A stretch of DNA of 64,000 nucleotides, from positions 440,417,213 to 440,481,212 of the forward strand of contig NC_081407.1 in the NCBI RefSeq assembly GCF_030272615.1, given 5' to 3'. The position numbers and the translations under genes are program-made. This stretch comes from Cryptomeria japonica. Lineage: Eukaryota > Streptophyta > Pinopsida > Cupressales > Cupressaceae. A model generated the notes under the pieces. The model searched no databases and was not told the DNA's origin. It saw only the letters and a list, made by a program, of their open reading frames with translations. Shown here one piece after another: positions 22,140 to 33,300 of this stretch. Position 1 is the first letter of the stretch. Each line of letters begins with the position of its first letter.

Positions 22140-23649
22140 TGTAAGTACAGATGCCAAGCTAATAAGATGAGAGGGGGGTGAATCATACAAACTTAATCTT
22201 CCATAAAAACAATAGATTCAACCTCAGTAACATATACTTCAGTAATATAACCAAAACTACTAAACATGCAAACTCAAAAGCATATAAACATCATAACACT
22301 CATAACACTAGATTTAACTTGGAAACCCAAATAGGGAAAAACCACCTTGAGATTTTGGACCCACTAAGAAATATACTCTTCTAGAGTATGCTCGGTTAAA
22401 AGCAAATCCTGTTAAAGATTACAAACACATTGCTAGATGTGACCCGGTTAAGGGATTTCCCTCAGATCTGTTAGGATCTTCACCTTGTTAAAGGATTTCA
22501 AACACTCAATCAGAATGTCACCTTTCTAGAGGGTTTTACAAATAAGACTATTAAGTCCACTCGATTAAGAGATTTTTTGTCACTTCACAAAATAACGGTA
22601 ATAAAAATCTATCTGCAACTTCACATCTAAAATGCTAAAGTAGATTCTTATTTGCTCAATACAATATAGGACTTATCTTGTCCATCTGATGGGCTCTATA
22701 CTCTGTTATTCAAACAGGTCTTCAAGCTTCTGTGCTCGGTAATCACTATGTAGCATCCCTGTGCATACACTTGCCTGCATACATTGTTTATCAACAGTTC
22801 CTTATTTATAAACAATTCGCCAACCGCTTAATCTCCTTGATCACATTTCCCATGATCAATCATAGCCATCAGATCTTCAAACTTGACCAGGTTCAATGTA
22901 TCTTTCGATCTGAAAATGTTTTACCCCACCTTGAAACTTGCATAAATTTCTTGGAACTTGTGCTAGGGTATTGCGGTTCAATCTACGCTGTAGATCTTCT
23001 TGCCAATTTTCCTTTGCCATAGATTCTTTAACAAACTTCATGCATGGCATACCAATCATTTAATCAGTTCTAGCTCATCAGCTTCCTTCATTAAATAATT
23101 CTTATAATCATTTAATGCATTCTATTATTACTCGATTACAACTCGGTAAATACTAAAATTCACTAGGTAGACATTCCGCCTTCATTAACCGATAGCGATA
23201 ACCTTATGGTTTACCGACTAGGTTCCTTAGGGTTTACCGACTAGGCTCTTTGAGGTTTACCAACTAGGTTCTTTGCTTGGTAACATAGTATAGTATTAAC
23301 CTTACAATCAATAACATATGTATGATATCAAAACAATTTAAACATCATGATCTCATCATTGTCTAACTCAGTAATAGTAATAGTTGCCCATTGAATAACT
23401 TATTCCTCCCCTTATTCATCACATTCTTTCTATGTCTTTTACCGACAACTTTATACTCATCAAATCATATTTCTTAAGATATGGCAACATCATACTAAAT
23501 TAGAAAATCAATTACTTGACATCAATGACAAAATAATAATATTAAGATAGTAAACATCCTTAATCAATTATATCCATAATCATCAACAACCTTCTCAATA
23601 TCCTTATTGAAATGCCAACAATCTCCCTTTGTCTGTTATAATGCCAACA
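22140..23649 (-). repeat. Element F 5' LTR (1,510 bp)
   Basis: It is a close copy of 16054-17529, with TG...CA ends. The minus-strand TATA box is at 22801-22810. Near 23200-23285 it carries three tandem copies of a ~27-bp unit containing GTTTACCGACTAGG, where the 3' LTR has one. Confidence 0.88.
23195..23285. repeat. 27-bp tandem repeat in the 5' LTR of F
   Basis: Three successive units, each with GGTTTACC(A/G)ACTAGG followed by TTCCTTA, CTCTTTGA or TTCTTTGC, are present here; the 3' LTR has a single unit at about 17139-17165. Confidence 0.75.
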
Positions 23650-24084
23650 TCTCCCTTAGAACTATATCTCCAATCTAGAAAATACGTGGCTTGACTTTGT
23701 GGTTATAGCTTCTTGCCATTCTTTGTTGGTATACCTTCAAATGTTCTATTACATTTTGGCGACATTCCTGAATCAGTTCTAGTTCTTGGAGTCAAGAGAC
23801 TCGTTGTTCTTCTTCCGGTATAAGACCGTGCAAGGATACACGTAGAGAAGGTATCTCTACTTCTATAGGTAATATAGCTTTTGATCCATACACCAAACAA
23901 TATGGAGTTGCCCCTATTGGAGTGCAGACGCTAGTTTGGTATTTCCAAAGAATAGGATTTGGGTGAATGTGCCAGTCTTTTCCAGCTTCATTTACTATTT
24001 TTTTCAAGATTTTCAAGATAGTTTTGTTTGATGCCTCAGCTTGACCATTACTTTGTGGATAATATGGAGTAGAGAACCTATGTT
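23650..24084 (-). pseudogene. pol: Element C integrase, middle fragment between F and D
   Basis: Read on the minus strand from the D junction: PQSNGQAEASNKTILK holds the catalytic glutamate of the D-D-E triad, followed by TPIGATPYCLVYGSKAILPI, the typical Ty3 integrase stretch T-P-F-x-L-V-Y-G. Stops follow near 23790 and 23690, and GDIVLRE is the last readable part before F. The frame agrees with the fragment on the far side of D once the duplicated GGATA is counted once. Confidence 0.82.
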
Positions 24085-24089
24085 GGATA
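24085..24089. repeat. Element D target-site duplication, left copy
   Basis: GGATA here matches GGATA at 45176-45180. The integrase frame of C is continuous over the joint. Confidence 0.88.
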
Positions 24090-25226
24090 TGTTGGCATTT
24101 TTTATGTTTATGTTGTGATTTTCATTGATGGACACACACTTGCATTGAGATCTCCTTTATATGTATGAGTTAGAGCACAACCGGTATGTTGTATTATAGT
24201 CTTTAGACTATTGGTGTTTTGCAAAATGTGTTTCCTAGTCTGAAGCGGCATGTTGACCCCAAGCGGTTTGTGGATACCAAGGGGTATGAGGGATTAAAGT
24301 GGCATAACACATTTTTACCAGTCTTCATTTTTGTCAAACTAGCAACCAGCATTTTATATGAACCGGTAATACTCTGTGATGAGTTACCAACCGGCATTTT
24401 GTGATGAGTTACCATCCACCAATTGTTTGACGGTGTCGACACCTAAATGGTGCTTTTTGTGTCATGGTACCAAGTATGTCTAGGTTCATTGAACCTAGGA
24501 AAGTGTTATGTAATCCTATTGGACTGACATGAAGTCAGATTCCTTTATAAGGACATCATGTCTGGGGTTTTAGGTTGTTGGTGTGTTTGTAGTAAAAGTT
24601 TTTGTTGTTGCTAAGGTTTAAGGTGGTTGAGAAGTTGGAGAGAATATGAATGTGTAGAAGACTGAAGTAATGTTGGAGTGCATTAGGAACGAGATATCAA
24701 GGATCTAACCAAGCAGTCTGTGCTACTAGCTAGATCATACACTTGTTGATTACTCACATCTTTGACAAGTCTGTAGCCCTTAACCGGGTAGACCCAAAAG
24801 CCTTTTATAAATCCTCTAACAAGGAGGTTCACATCTGTGGATCTAAAATCCTCTAGCAAGGTAGTCTTTAATTGGACTTATCTCCTAATAGAGATTGAGA
24901 TTCCTAACAGGATCTGTTCTGGTAAAGAATATTGTAAGACCTTAACCAATCTGACCTTAACCGGTCTGGTTCCTATTCTACAGATAGTTACTTGTGAGTT
25001 CCATCTCACTGTGGTTTTCCCCATTTGGGTTTCCATGTCAAAATCTCTTGTGTTATGGTGCTTTTGCTTCTATGGGTGAATGCATTATTGGCTATTTGGT
25101 TTGCATGTGTGTTAACTGGTTTGTCTACTAAATTGTTTTACTGGTTTACTACTAGTCTTGCAAAGTGTTTAAGTGCAGAAATTTTTGGCATACTAATTCA
25201 CCCCCCCCCCCTCTTAGTATTCATCA
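24090..25226 (+). repeat. Element D 5' LTR (1,137 bp)
   Basis: It starts TGTTGGCATTTTTTATG and ends CTTAGTATTCATCA, matching the B LTRs on the other strand. The TATA box (TTTATAAGG) is at 24544-24552. By eye it differs from its partner at about 7 in 100 bases over 24240-24480, many at CCGG-like sites. Confidence 0.9.
24544..24552 (+). promoter_or_regulatory. TATA box of the element D 5' LTR
   Basis: CCTTTATAAGGACATC is the typical TATA context of a copia LTR and is preserved at 44494-44502 in the 3' LTR. Transcription of ORF1 and ORF2 would start some 30 bp to the right. Confidence 0.55.
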
Positions 25227-25241
25227 ATTAGTATCAGAGCC
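25227..25241 (+). promoter_or_regulatory. Element D primer-binding site
   Basis: ATTAGTATCAGAGCC directly follows the 5' LTR and matches the initiator tRNA-Met site TTGGTATCAGAGCC with one internal change. Confidence 0.8.
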
Positions 25242-25276
25242 TACCTTTCTATAAGTTTAACCACTTGGAAAGAGAT

Positions 25277-26554
25277 ATGGGGGAATACTCTGTAAGGGAG
25301 CTTACACATTGGCTCACTTAGACTGAGAAAGCCTATGATGATCTTATGGTAAAATACAAGGCATCTCAAGCAAAAAGGAGAGAACATGTTGAAAAATTGA
25401 TGGAGCTATCTGAAAATAGTTCTTCAGATGAAGTATACATGGAAGCTCTAATTACAGAAGTAAATAAGTTGAATGAATCAAACTCCAACCTAAGAAAGGA
25501 GTTGGAAGGACTGACTATCTGGATGTGTCAAGAGCTTGAGAACCAGAGGAAAAATGAAGATCCGGTGAAAGAAAGAGATCATGAGATCTCCAAGCTGAAA
25601 CAAGAGATCAGTGCCCTAATAGCTCAACTCCATGCAAGAAAAGTGGAAAATGAAGACATGCAAGGAGAACTGAACATTGCCATCTCTGAGAATGAAAACC
25701 TGTTGGAAACAAATGCTGCTGTTTCCAAAGAACTCTCTGAGTCAAAGGAAATACTTGCTAAGTTCAACAAGAGTACTGTCAAGCTAGAGCAAAAGCTTGA
25801 ATCTGCCAAACCGGTCAAGAATACCAATGGACTTGGTTATTCCGGTCATGAGGAAGGTGAGACCTCTGGTACAAATGCTAGAACGTCAAAGAAACAACCG
25901 GCATCAAAGGATAAAGGTAAGCAAAAGTTTAAACATGTTTGCTTCACCTATCTTAAAGAAGGACATACTGCAAATGTGTGTAGGAGTAAGGCTTACAACA
26001 ATTTTCCTTATTTCCTAAATGATAAGGCTAGATCCTATAGATTCAATGGTAACTATTATGCATGCAACAAGTATGGGCATAGAGCATCTAAATGCAAGTC
26101 AATTATGAACAACATTGATAGATATTCTCATAGGACCCAAAGAGCTGGTCCTGAACCTTTTGTGAACTAGAATCACAACTGGTTTAATGCCTTCAATCAT
26201 CAGCAAAGAAGTGGTGGCTATCAAGCGGCAACCAGATGGAGAGCAAACTATATGGGCTGTCATGGTCATGGTCACACTGCTGCAACATGCAGAAGGAAGA
26301 ATGGAAATATGAACAATGGACCTTGGAGAGCACCTGGATTGGTCTGCTATCACTGCAACAAACTGGGTCACATTGTCAGATTCTATAGATCAAGAAAGAA
26401 CATATCTGATGATATACCAGTCACTTCAGAAGGAAACATTGACGTTGACACTATTCAAGTAGACATGAACAAAACCTAGAAGAAGAAACTAGCGGTGTTA
26501 CAAGAGGAACCAGTTTCTGCACCTAGTGTGAAAATCACAAAACTGGAAAACTAA
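25277..26554 (+). pseudogene. Element D ORF1: coiled-coil protein with zinc knuckles (Gag-like)
   Basis: The frame starts at the ATG at 25277 (MGEYSVRELTHWLT) and spans 425 codons; stops occur after codon 14, at 26168 (after PEPFVN) and at 26477. Codons 25-190 are a long heptad-like coiled coil (e.g. EDPVKERDHEISKLKQEISA). Then come a basic linker and four CCHC-type knuckles, here in various states: CFTYLKEGHTANVC (second cysteine lost), CNKYGHRASKC (complete with an upstream Y-A-C), CHGHGHTAATC, and CYHCNKLGHIVRFY (last cysteine lost). Zinc knuckles and coiled coil suggest RNA binding and particle assembly like Gag, but no capsid (UBN2) domain is recognisable. It aligns end to end with B ORF1. 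Which of the two functions it had is inference. Confidence 0.78.
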
Positions 26555-27006
26555 GCTTCAGAAAAAGCTTAGGGGGAGAAAACGGCGAAATGTTTCGAAC
26601 CCCTGATTTACACTAGTAAAAGACCTTAACCGGTATGTGATACCTGTCATTTGGTAGAAGACCAAAAATGGTAAAAAGGTAAAATTAGGGTTTACACCCT
26701 AATGGAGGAGCATTAATTATGGTAGGTGAGAAATATGCTTAAAAGGATTTTTCAAATCATTTCTCACTATTATTTTTTGAGCGAAGAAAAGTTTTTCAAA
26801 GAGCAGAGCAATGAAAAGGCGATTTGAGCTGAGATTTTTAGAAATTGAGAAACCGCAAAGAAGATTCAAATTGAAACTACAAACGATCAAGTGGAGAACA
26901 CAAAGCGGTGATTCAGCAACCGACGGAGTGTGAAGTGAAGGAGAATCTACAAGCCCTAAATTCATGTGTTTCAAAAGGTATTTCTTGAGTTCTTAAAATT
27001 TCTATC
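26555..27006 (+). other. Element D spacer between ORF1 and ORF2
   Basis: Non-coding, 450 bp. Just after the ORF1 stop it has a purine tract TTAGGGGGAGAAAA (26569-26582) resembling the 3' polypurine tract; the same tract is present at the matching place in B (58899-58915). Nothing else is recognised. Confidence 0.5.
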
Positions 27007-29039
27007 ATGGCTTCCGCATCTCATACCAGTTCTAGTGCACCTGTCAAATCTACAAGTTTTATTCAATGAAAGTCTAAGTATAATGCCCTATCACAAGTCC
27101 CGGCTAGTGTGATAGTAGAAGAGGGAATTTCTAATTACAAAGATTGCAAGATTGAAGACCTAGGGTCTCTAGCCATCCACTCCCAGTTAGGTTTATTTTG
27201 TGGAAAGGTTAAGAAGATCAAACCAGAGTATGATATTTTGGAGAAGAAGAAGCTCCACAATGTTGTTTACTTCCTGGAGAATTTCACAGAGGATCATATA
27301 AGGATCATTCTAAGCAGAGTCCATGGTGACAAGATGTACTTGGAAAGAACACATGATATCACACCGTAGGCAATTCATGCAGTCACCGGTTTCTACAACA
27401 CAGGGGAAGTGCCAGCCCTAAGGACAGTAAGCAAAATTGAAATGTCCAAGCTCACCGATTCAGTGAGTGACTCATGAGGCATTACAGTCAATTCTATCAA
27501 GGATGATTTGGTTAAGTATGTCTGCATGGTGATAGGCTACCAAACATTCTCTGCCAGCAAAATTAACTCTGTATCTATTGTAGCGGTAAATGCCGCTTAC
27601 TGGATAATAATGGAGGATGCATCATTTGACCTATGCACCGGTATGCAAAGACAACTCCTGTTGAATCTAAAGTCGATCAAATAGGATAATGCACTAAGGT
27701 TCAAGTTTGGACAACTACTAGTTGGGTTGTTCTTCTATTTCCAAGGCTACTTTCTAGGAGTAGGAGATGTCCAGTGATCTGCTGACCAACTGGTGACTAA
27801 GAAAATTAAGGAAAGCATTCAAGAAATTGGAACTAGTTACCTAGATGTTCTGAACAAGTATTTTGATGAGTTCAGAGAGAAAATGAGCCAAAGAACGAGA
27901 ATATCTGGTGACATCGTCAAGAAATATGAGGACGATATCTGTTTCACCATCAAGGTGGATCAATGCATAATGGAGGCTGTTGAGCCTAGAATGGAAGAAG
28001 TGGAGCCAATGGGCTATGAGGTGATGAACGATATGTTGGAAGGGTATGCCTCTACCCTTATTGCCTTGTCGCTTGATCCTAAGGCAAAGAGGACAGGAAC
28101 CTATCTGGAAAGAGTTACACCGGTCGAGGAACCAACTACAAAGAAAGGAAAAGAACTTGCAGTGAAGAAGGCAAAGGCAGTGCCTGTAGCATCAGCACCG
28201 GTTACTACTGCAACTCCAAAAGTGACCAAGCGGTCACTAGCCAAGAAGAAACCGAAAGCAGCACCAGCTAAAGTCTTCGAGAGGAAAAGGAAGACAAAAA
28301 GCAATACACCGGATTTAGAGGAAACTGTGTCTGAGGAGCAGCCCAAGAAGGCAAGATAGACAAGAAAGAAGACAAAGAATGAGCCGGCATCATCTGCACC
28401 AGTAAATATTGATATCTCCTCCTATAAACCTTTGACACATTGTCAAAGAAAAATAAAGAATATTAGGAGAAAATTGCTACATGAATAAATTGAGTATTTT
28501 GATGACTTTAATGATGATGAAAAAGAAGTGTTGAAAAGGAAATAATTCAGTATTAATGTGTTAATGATCGGTCGCCTTCAAAAATTAGATCTGAAACAAT
28601 GGATTCTTTGTATAATTCCTTAGACAATAAATGGTGCGTTGCCATAGAGCAGGAACAGGAAATGAGAGAAAAAAAAATTGCTGAACATTTTCCTGATGTA
28701 TCAAATTCGGAACTGTTCAATGTATTGAACAAATACAAAGGTCTTTTCTTCATGAGAAGAAGAAAACTCTTGTTACTGGAAGGGAAGGGTAAGGAAGTGC
28801 TCAAAGATACACACACTCATGCTCTACAAGCTCTAAAGATGCATTGAGTGGCTGAAGCCAACCGGCAAGCTGAGAAAGAACCGGTTATAACAAAATTGGA
28901 TGAAGCATTTGATGATGAAGGAAACCCAGTTGATGAACCGGTCGACACTATTGATATCGATGCCTTGGACGTAGAAGATGTTACTCAGGAAACACCATCT
29001 GAGGCAACAGGATAGGAGCAACAGGATAAATAGGTTGAT

Positions 29040-29500
29040 AAGCAAGCCGAGGACAGACAGGAAGCGGCAAAGGAAGAGGTCGAGCAGAGGAAAAAGGATG
29101 AAGAAGAGAAGCAGAAAAAGGGTGAAGAAGAGAAGAAGAAAAAGGATGAAGAAGAGAAGAAGAAGAAAAATGAAGAGGAGAAGAAGAAGAAGGATGAAGA
29201 AGAGAAAAAGAAGCAAGAAGATGAAAAGAAAAAGAAAGAAGAGGAAGACAAGGAAGAGGAAAAGAGGAAGGAAGTACAGGAGAAGAAGAAGGAAGAGGAA
29301 GAAAAAGAAGAGGAGAAGAGGAGAAAAGCAGAGAAAAGGAAGAAGGAAGAGAAGGACAAAGAAAAGGAGAAAAGGAAAGAAGCAGAGAAGAAAAAAGCAA
29401 AGGAGGATAAGGAAGCAGAGAAGAGGAGAGAAGCGGAGAAGAAGAAAGCGGAAGAGGACAAGGCAGGAGAAGCAGAGAAGAGCACCCAGATGGAGACTTC
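29040..29500 (+). repeat. Lysine/glutamate-coding low-complexity tract in D ORF2
   Basis: Purine-rich tandem sequence of GAAGAGAAGAAGAA type encodes runs such as KKKDEEEKKKKNEEEKKKK. The other two plus frames and the minus strand are also open here (Arg-rich, Ser/Leu-rich), a by-product of the repeat. The matching tract in B is at about 55965-56490. Confidence 0.85.
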
Positions 29501-30338
29501 GAAGGCAACCAGGAGTCTAGCCAAACCAACTAATCTCACCAGTCCTATCGATCTCTAGTCTACAAGTGAAATGGAGCTAATGCAGAGCATCAAGGTTGCT
29601 CAAGAGCACCTTGAAATTATTCGAAGGAAGAAGGAGCAGGATGTAACTCAAGTGGCTGTGGAAACTCTTACCGGTTTGATACCCGGTACAAATCTTCCCA
29701 ACACCGATTCATCACTAGCTAAACTTAAGCTCCTCTGCATAGTAGTGCATGATCAGGTGCAGAACCTAGAAGAGGCAGTAGAGGCAAATGTCAAGAAGGA
29801 GCATCAAAAAGCTCTTAATATAGCTCTAGTGAAGAAGTTGAATGAGCTCTAGTCTGAACTGAAGAAAGAACAAAATGACATAAGGGACTCTCTAGATGAG
29901 GGGAATCTGCTACTCAACAAGATCTGTCAACCCCATCTGTTCTATGATGATGTGCTAGCTCAGAAGCAAAAGCTTCAAACAGACTTGCAGTCCTACATGA
30001 GAACATTCAAGCCACCTTATGATTCCTTTACAACTTATGTGCAAACCATTCACCGGTTTCACATACAGTCAGCAAAAATGGAGCAAGAGATTAGCACGTG
30101 GTCTAGAGATTTGCAGGAGCTACAACTAGTTCTACTCCCACGATTATAAATTATTCAGAAGTGCTATCTGAACCTGGATGCCTTAACAGTTAAATAGGAG
30201 ATGAGCACAATTGATGCAATGGAAGAACAGGTCTCCCAGATATAGACAAAAAAAGAAGTAGCCACCTCCCTACTTGAGTCCTAGTCTTTGTCGATGAAAC
30301 AATTCTTGCAGGACTTTAAATCTATTTTTGACAAGTAT

Positions 30339-30343
30339 TATTC
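30339..30343. repeat. Element E target-site duplication, left copy
   Basis: TATTC here matches TATTC at 43706-43710. Counting it once restores the end of D ORF2 in frame, in agreement with the end of ORF2 in B. Confidence 0.88.
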
Positions 30344-33300
30344 TATAGTGTCCACCCTCAACTTAGCTTGTTTTGACTAGAGTTGACTTTTAATCCATGC
30401 ATGATAGGCATTATTGGGCATAGGATATTTCAAATGATTTATATGATGTTGATACTATCATTATTGATCGTATGATTTATTAGTCACTATATACTTATTA
30501 TGTGATTAATTATCGAAATATTATATTGATCATGTGTTTTGATGAGCATAAGTGTTGATGAATTTTACATGCCTTACGATAATCATGAACTATACTAATC
30601 ATGCACTTGATGATGTTTTTAAGTACTGGCCATATTTAATGATTATCTATGATGAGTTGATCGTATCCTGTGTTTGATTGTTGTCTGACTTTCTTTGGGA
30701 TAGAGATAATGCCACATCACTCATTGCGAGCGAGATGTGTCATTGTGACTCTCTAACCCTTGTCTGTTATAATATATATATGCATATGTTGTATCGTTCT
30801 TTGTGGATGCAGGATTTGTAGGTACCACACATCGACGCCACCTGGCTCCACAAGTCTGAGCATGTCTTTAAATCCCAATGGTATGTAGTTCAGAGTTGGC
30901 ACAATTTCCCCTCACATACTCTGGATCTAAGTTGTTCACTGTGAGTCGTCAGTGTCTTGGCGCAAGTCGTCATGATAGTTAGTAAGTTGGGTTTCTTTTG
31001 TGTTGTGAGTATGTTTGTACTGGCTAATTATTCCTTTTATGTTGAGATTGACTATTTGATTATTGATGCAAGATTAAATAATTAATGATGTTTATTTTAA
31101 TTATTTTGATTAATAGCGATTTGATTATTTGGTTATCTAATGTTTAATTTAATTTATTGGATTCTTGCCTTTTTGGTTATTTGATTATTTGATATTTAAA
31201 TGTTTATTTATTTTAATGATGATTTAATATTTATTTTATTTTTATTGTTTAACTTATGATGTGTTTTATATTTATTTGTAATTTGACCTTTATTGGTATT
31301 TATTTATTATTTATTTATTTATTTAATCGCCTATGGTTTAATATTTATTTGGCTTTTAATGTTTATCTAGTTCATGAATTTATTTATGAGCCTTTGGTTT
31401 ATTTAATTAAATTTCCCCATTTGATTTATTTAATTGTGGCTCATGTTTTATTTATTAGTTTGACTTTTATATTAAGTGGGTTGTATAAATGATAAAACAT
31501 TCCCACCAAATTGTAAAAAGCATGATTTATATTTACCTTACCTACCCTCTTCTCTTATTGGTTGAATTTAAAAAGGGAAGTAAAATTATATTATATGGTG
31601 GGGTTGGTAAAATATATTATAGATTCGAATATTTTGATTGGCTGAGATTGAGGCTAGGGTTTTTGGTTAATGTTTATCTTTTTACTTTCTTTCCTGTGAA
31701 GTTCTCGGGGGTTGGTTCCTCTCTGAAAAATTTTTTCCAGCAAGTTTTCTTCTTGGTTTTGGTTTTCTTCTCTCTTGGATTTTGGCTGGAGCTTAGGTTG
31801 GATTTTGTTTGGCTAGTGGAATCTCTTCTTCAGCTTCTTCCATAACACGGGTTGCAGGTTGGAGATGTATTCTACCTTTTTATATTTTCTTTTATAATTT
31901 TCCTGTATGCTCTGTGTCTGCAGATTGAATGTGTGAGCTTGGGGAAATGAATCTAAAATTTGTATAGTGAGGAAGGAAATATATGAAGGCATAAATTTGT
32001 TGTAAGGTTTTATTCTATAGTTTGTGGGAAATATTTGTATTTTTGGGTTTGCTGAAAGCCTTCTATGTCTTTCTATGTCTTTCTATGTCTGTGTCGTGCA
32101 TGGAGTTTTGATTTAATATTCGTCTTCAAATGTTTATTATTTATTTAATGTTGAAGTGAATTTTATTTATTAGGTAATATTATTTTACCCATTAAGTAAT
32201 TTAAAAGGGGGTAATTTGTATTCTTTTATTTAAAAGTCATTTTCACCCCAAGTCAATGGTTTAATTTATTTTACCAATTTATTTTACCTGCCCTTGGATT
32301 TGATTGGCTGGAAGTTTATGGTAGATAGAAAATATATTTTATTTTCTTGAACTTTGGGAAGGTAGGTATGGAATATAATATTTTTTGAAATATTTTGATT
32401 TGAGGATGGTTTTGCTTTGTTTTGTTTTGTTTTTTTAATTTTTGATAAATAGGCCTTCCTGTGCATTCACAGGGGTTGGCATCTTTGGTGAATGAATTTT
32501 TTAGATTGATTTGGAGATTGTTGGTGGTTGGATTCGAATTGGTTTAAAGGCTTGGATTGCTTTTTTGGATTCCACATCAGATTTTTTTCCAATTTCTGCA
32601 TTTTCCAGTTTTTCCTGTAGGTTAATTTGCTAGTTGCTTGCTTGTGTGGAACTTTCCGGATTAATTCTTGTACCAGAGGCATTGTTGAGGGTTTTGGTGA
32701 GTTTTTTAGTTTTATATCTGATTTTATTTGATGTATTTTGTTGGTTTCAAGCATATTTACCTTTCTATGTTACTGGGGAAAGAATTGTGCTTTCATCCAT
32801 ATTGATGTGCTATGGTTGGTGAGTTGGAAGTGTTGTTGTTTTGGGGCAGCAAGTGAGTTGGCCTTGTTGTGGTTTTACTTTCATTAATGACAAAAAAATT
32901 TATGGCTTGATATGCCTATGTTTATTGTTGGCCAACAGGCTCATTTTTTTAATGTTGTTGTAGATTTGAACGTGTCAAGTTTCCTTGTCATAAGGCTTTA
33001 TGAATATGAGTTTGGTTGCTGTTTTGTTTTCAGTTTTGTCTCAGATTTGAATTAAAAGGCTTTTATGATATTTATAATGCTTTTCATTGATGGTTAGTTA
33101 TATTTTTTGATGTGGTATTGCCAAGAGGTTCATTGTGATTTTGGCTACTTGAATATCCTTATTTTGGGGAGTAGCCATTGGATGCATATGAGAGTTATGT
33201 TGTAGATTGGTATTTTGTTTTAGAGCCATTTGTGATTTATTATTGGGCCATGTTAGGAGGAGTGGGATTTCTTGTGATGACCGGCGCCATGAGAGATAGA

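Larger units (their letters stand above)
16035..23649 (-). mobile_element. F: copia retrotransposon, nearly intact structure
   Basis: The element is 7.6 kb with LTRs at 16054-17529 and 22140-23649, PBS, polypurine tract, 5-bp TCTCC target duplication and one gag-pol frame. It lies in the integrase gene of C. Six in-frame stops but no frameshift make it the best-preserved copia in the window. Its outer 3' end carries 19 extra bases between the LTR and the duplication. Confidence 0.9.
27007..30343 (+). pseudogene. Element D ORF2: large unknown protein with K/E-rich helix
   Basis: I do not recognise this protein. The ATG at 27007 (MASASHTSSSAPVKS) matches the B start (MASASHSSSSA). Parts in order: a ~270-residue globular-looking region (GLFCGKVKKIKPEYDILEKK; DHIRIILSRVHGDKMYLE; MVIGYQTFSASKIN); a segment with CIMEAVEPRMEEVE; a basic Ala/Pro/Lys linker with VFERKRKTK; a ~90-residue region starting MDSLYNSLDNKW; an acidic linker; a ~150-residue lysine/glutamate region (29040-29500); and a C-terminal coiled coil. 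There are stops (for example at 27067, 27367, 27475, 28357) and one frame change between 28359 and 28599. Element E interrupts it five codons before its stop (43721-43723). No protease, integrase or RT motif occurs. Confidence 0.75.

Noticed and set aside
28978-29539. Long frames on both strands (Arg-rich plus, Ser- and Leu-rich minus)
   Set aside because: They are out-of-frame readings of the GAAGAGAAGAAG repeat; the K/E frame fits the flanking ORF2 and is matched in B.
31256-31845. Frames of 78 and 118 codons with hydrophobic stretches in the E LTR
   Set aside because: In the other LTR the longer frame is cut to 79 codons and the shorter one is absent; AT-rich LTR sequence gives such frames by chance.
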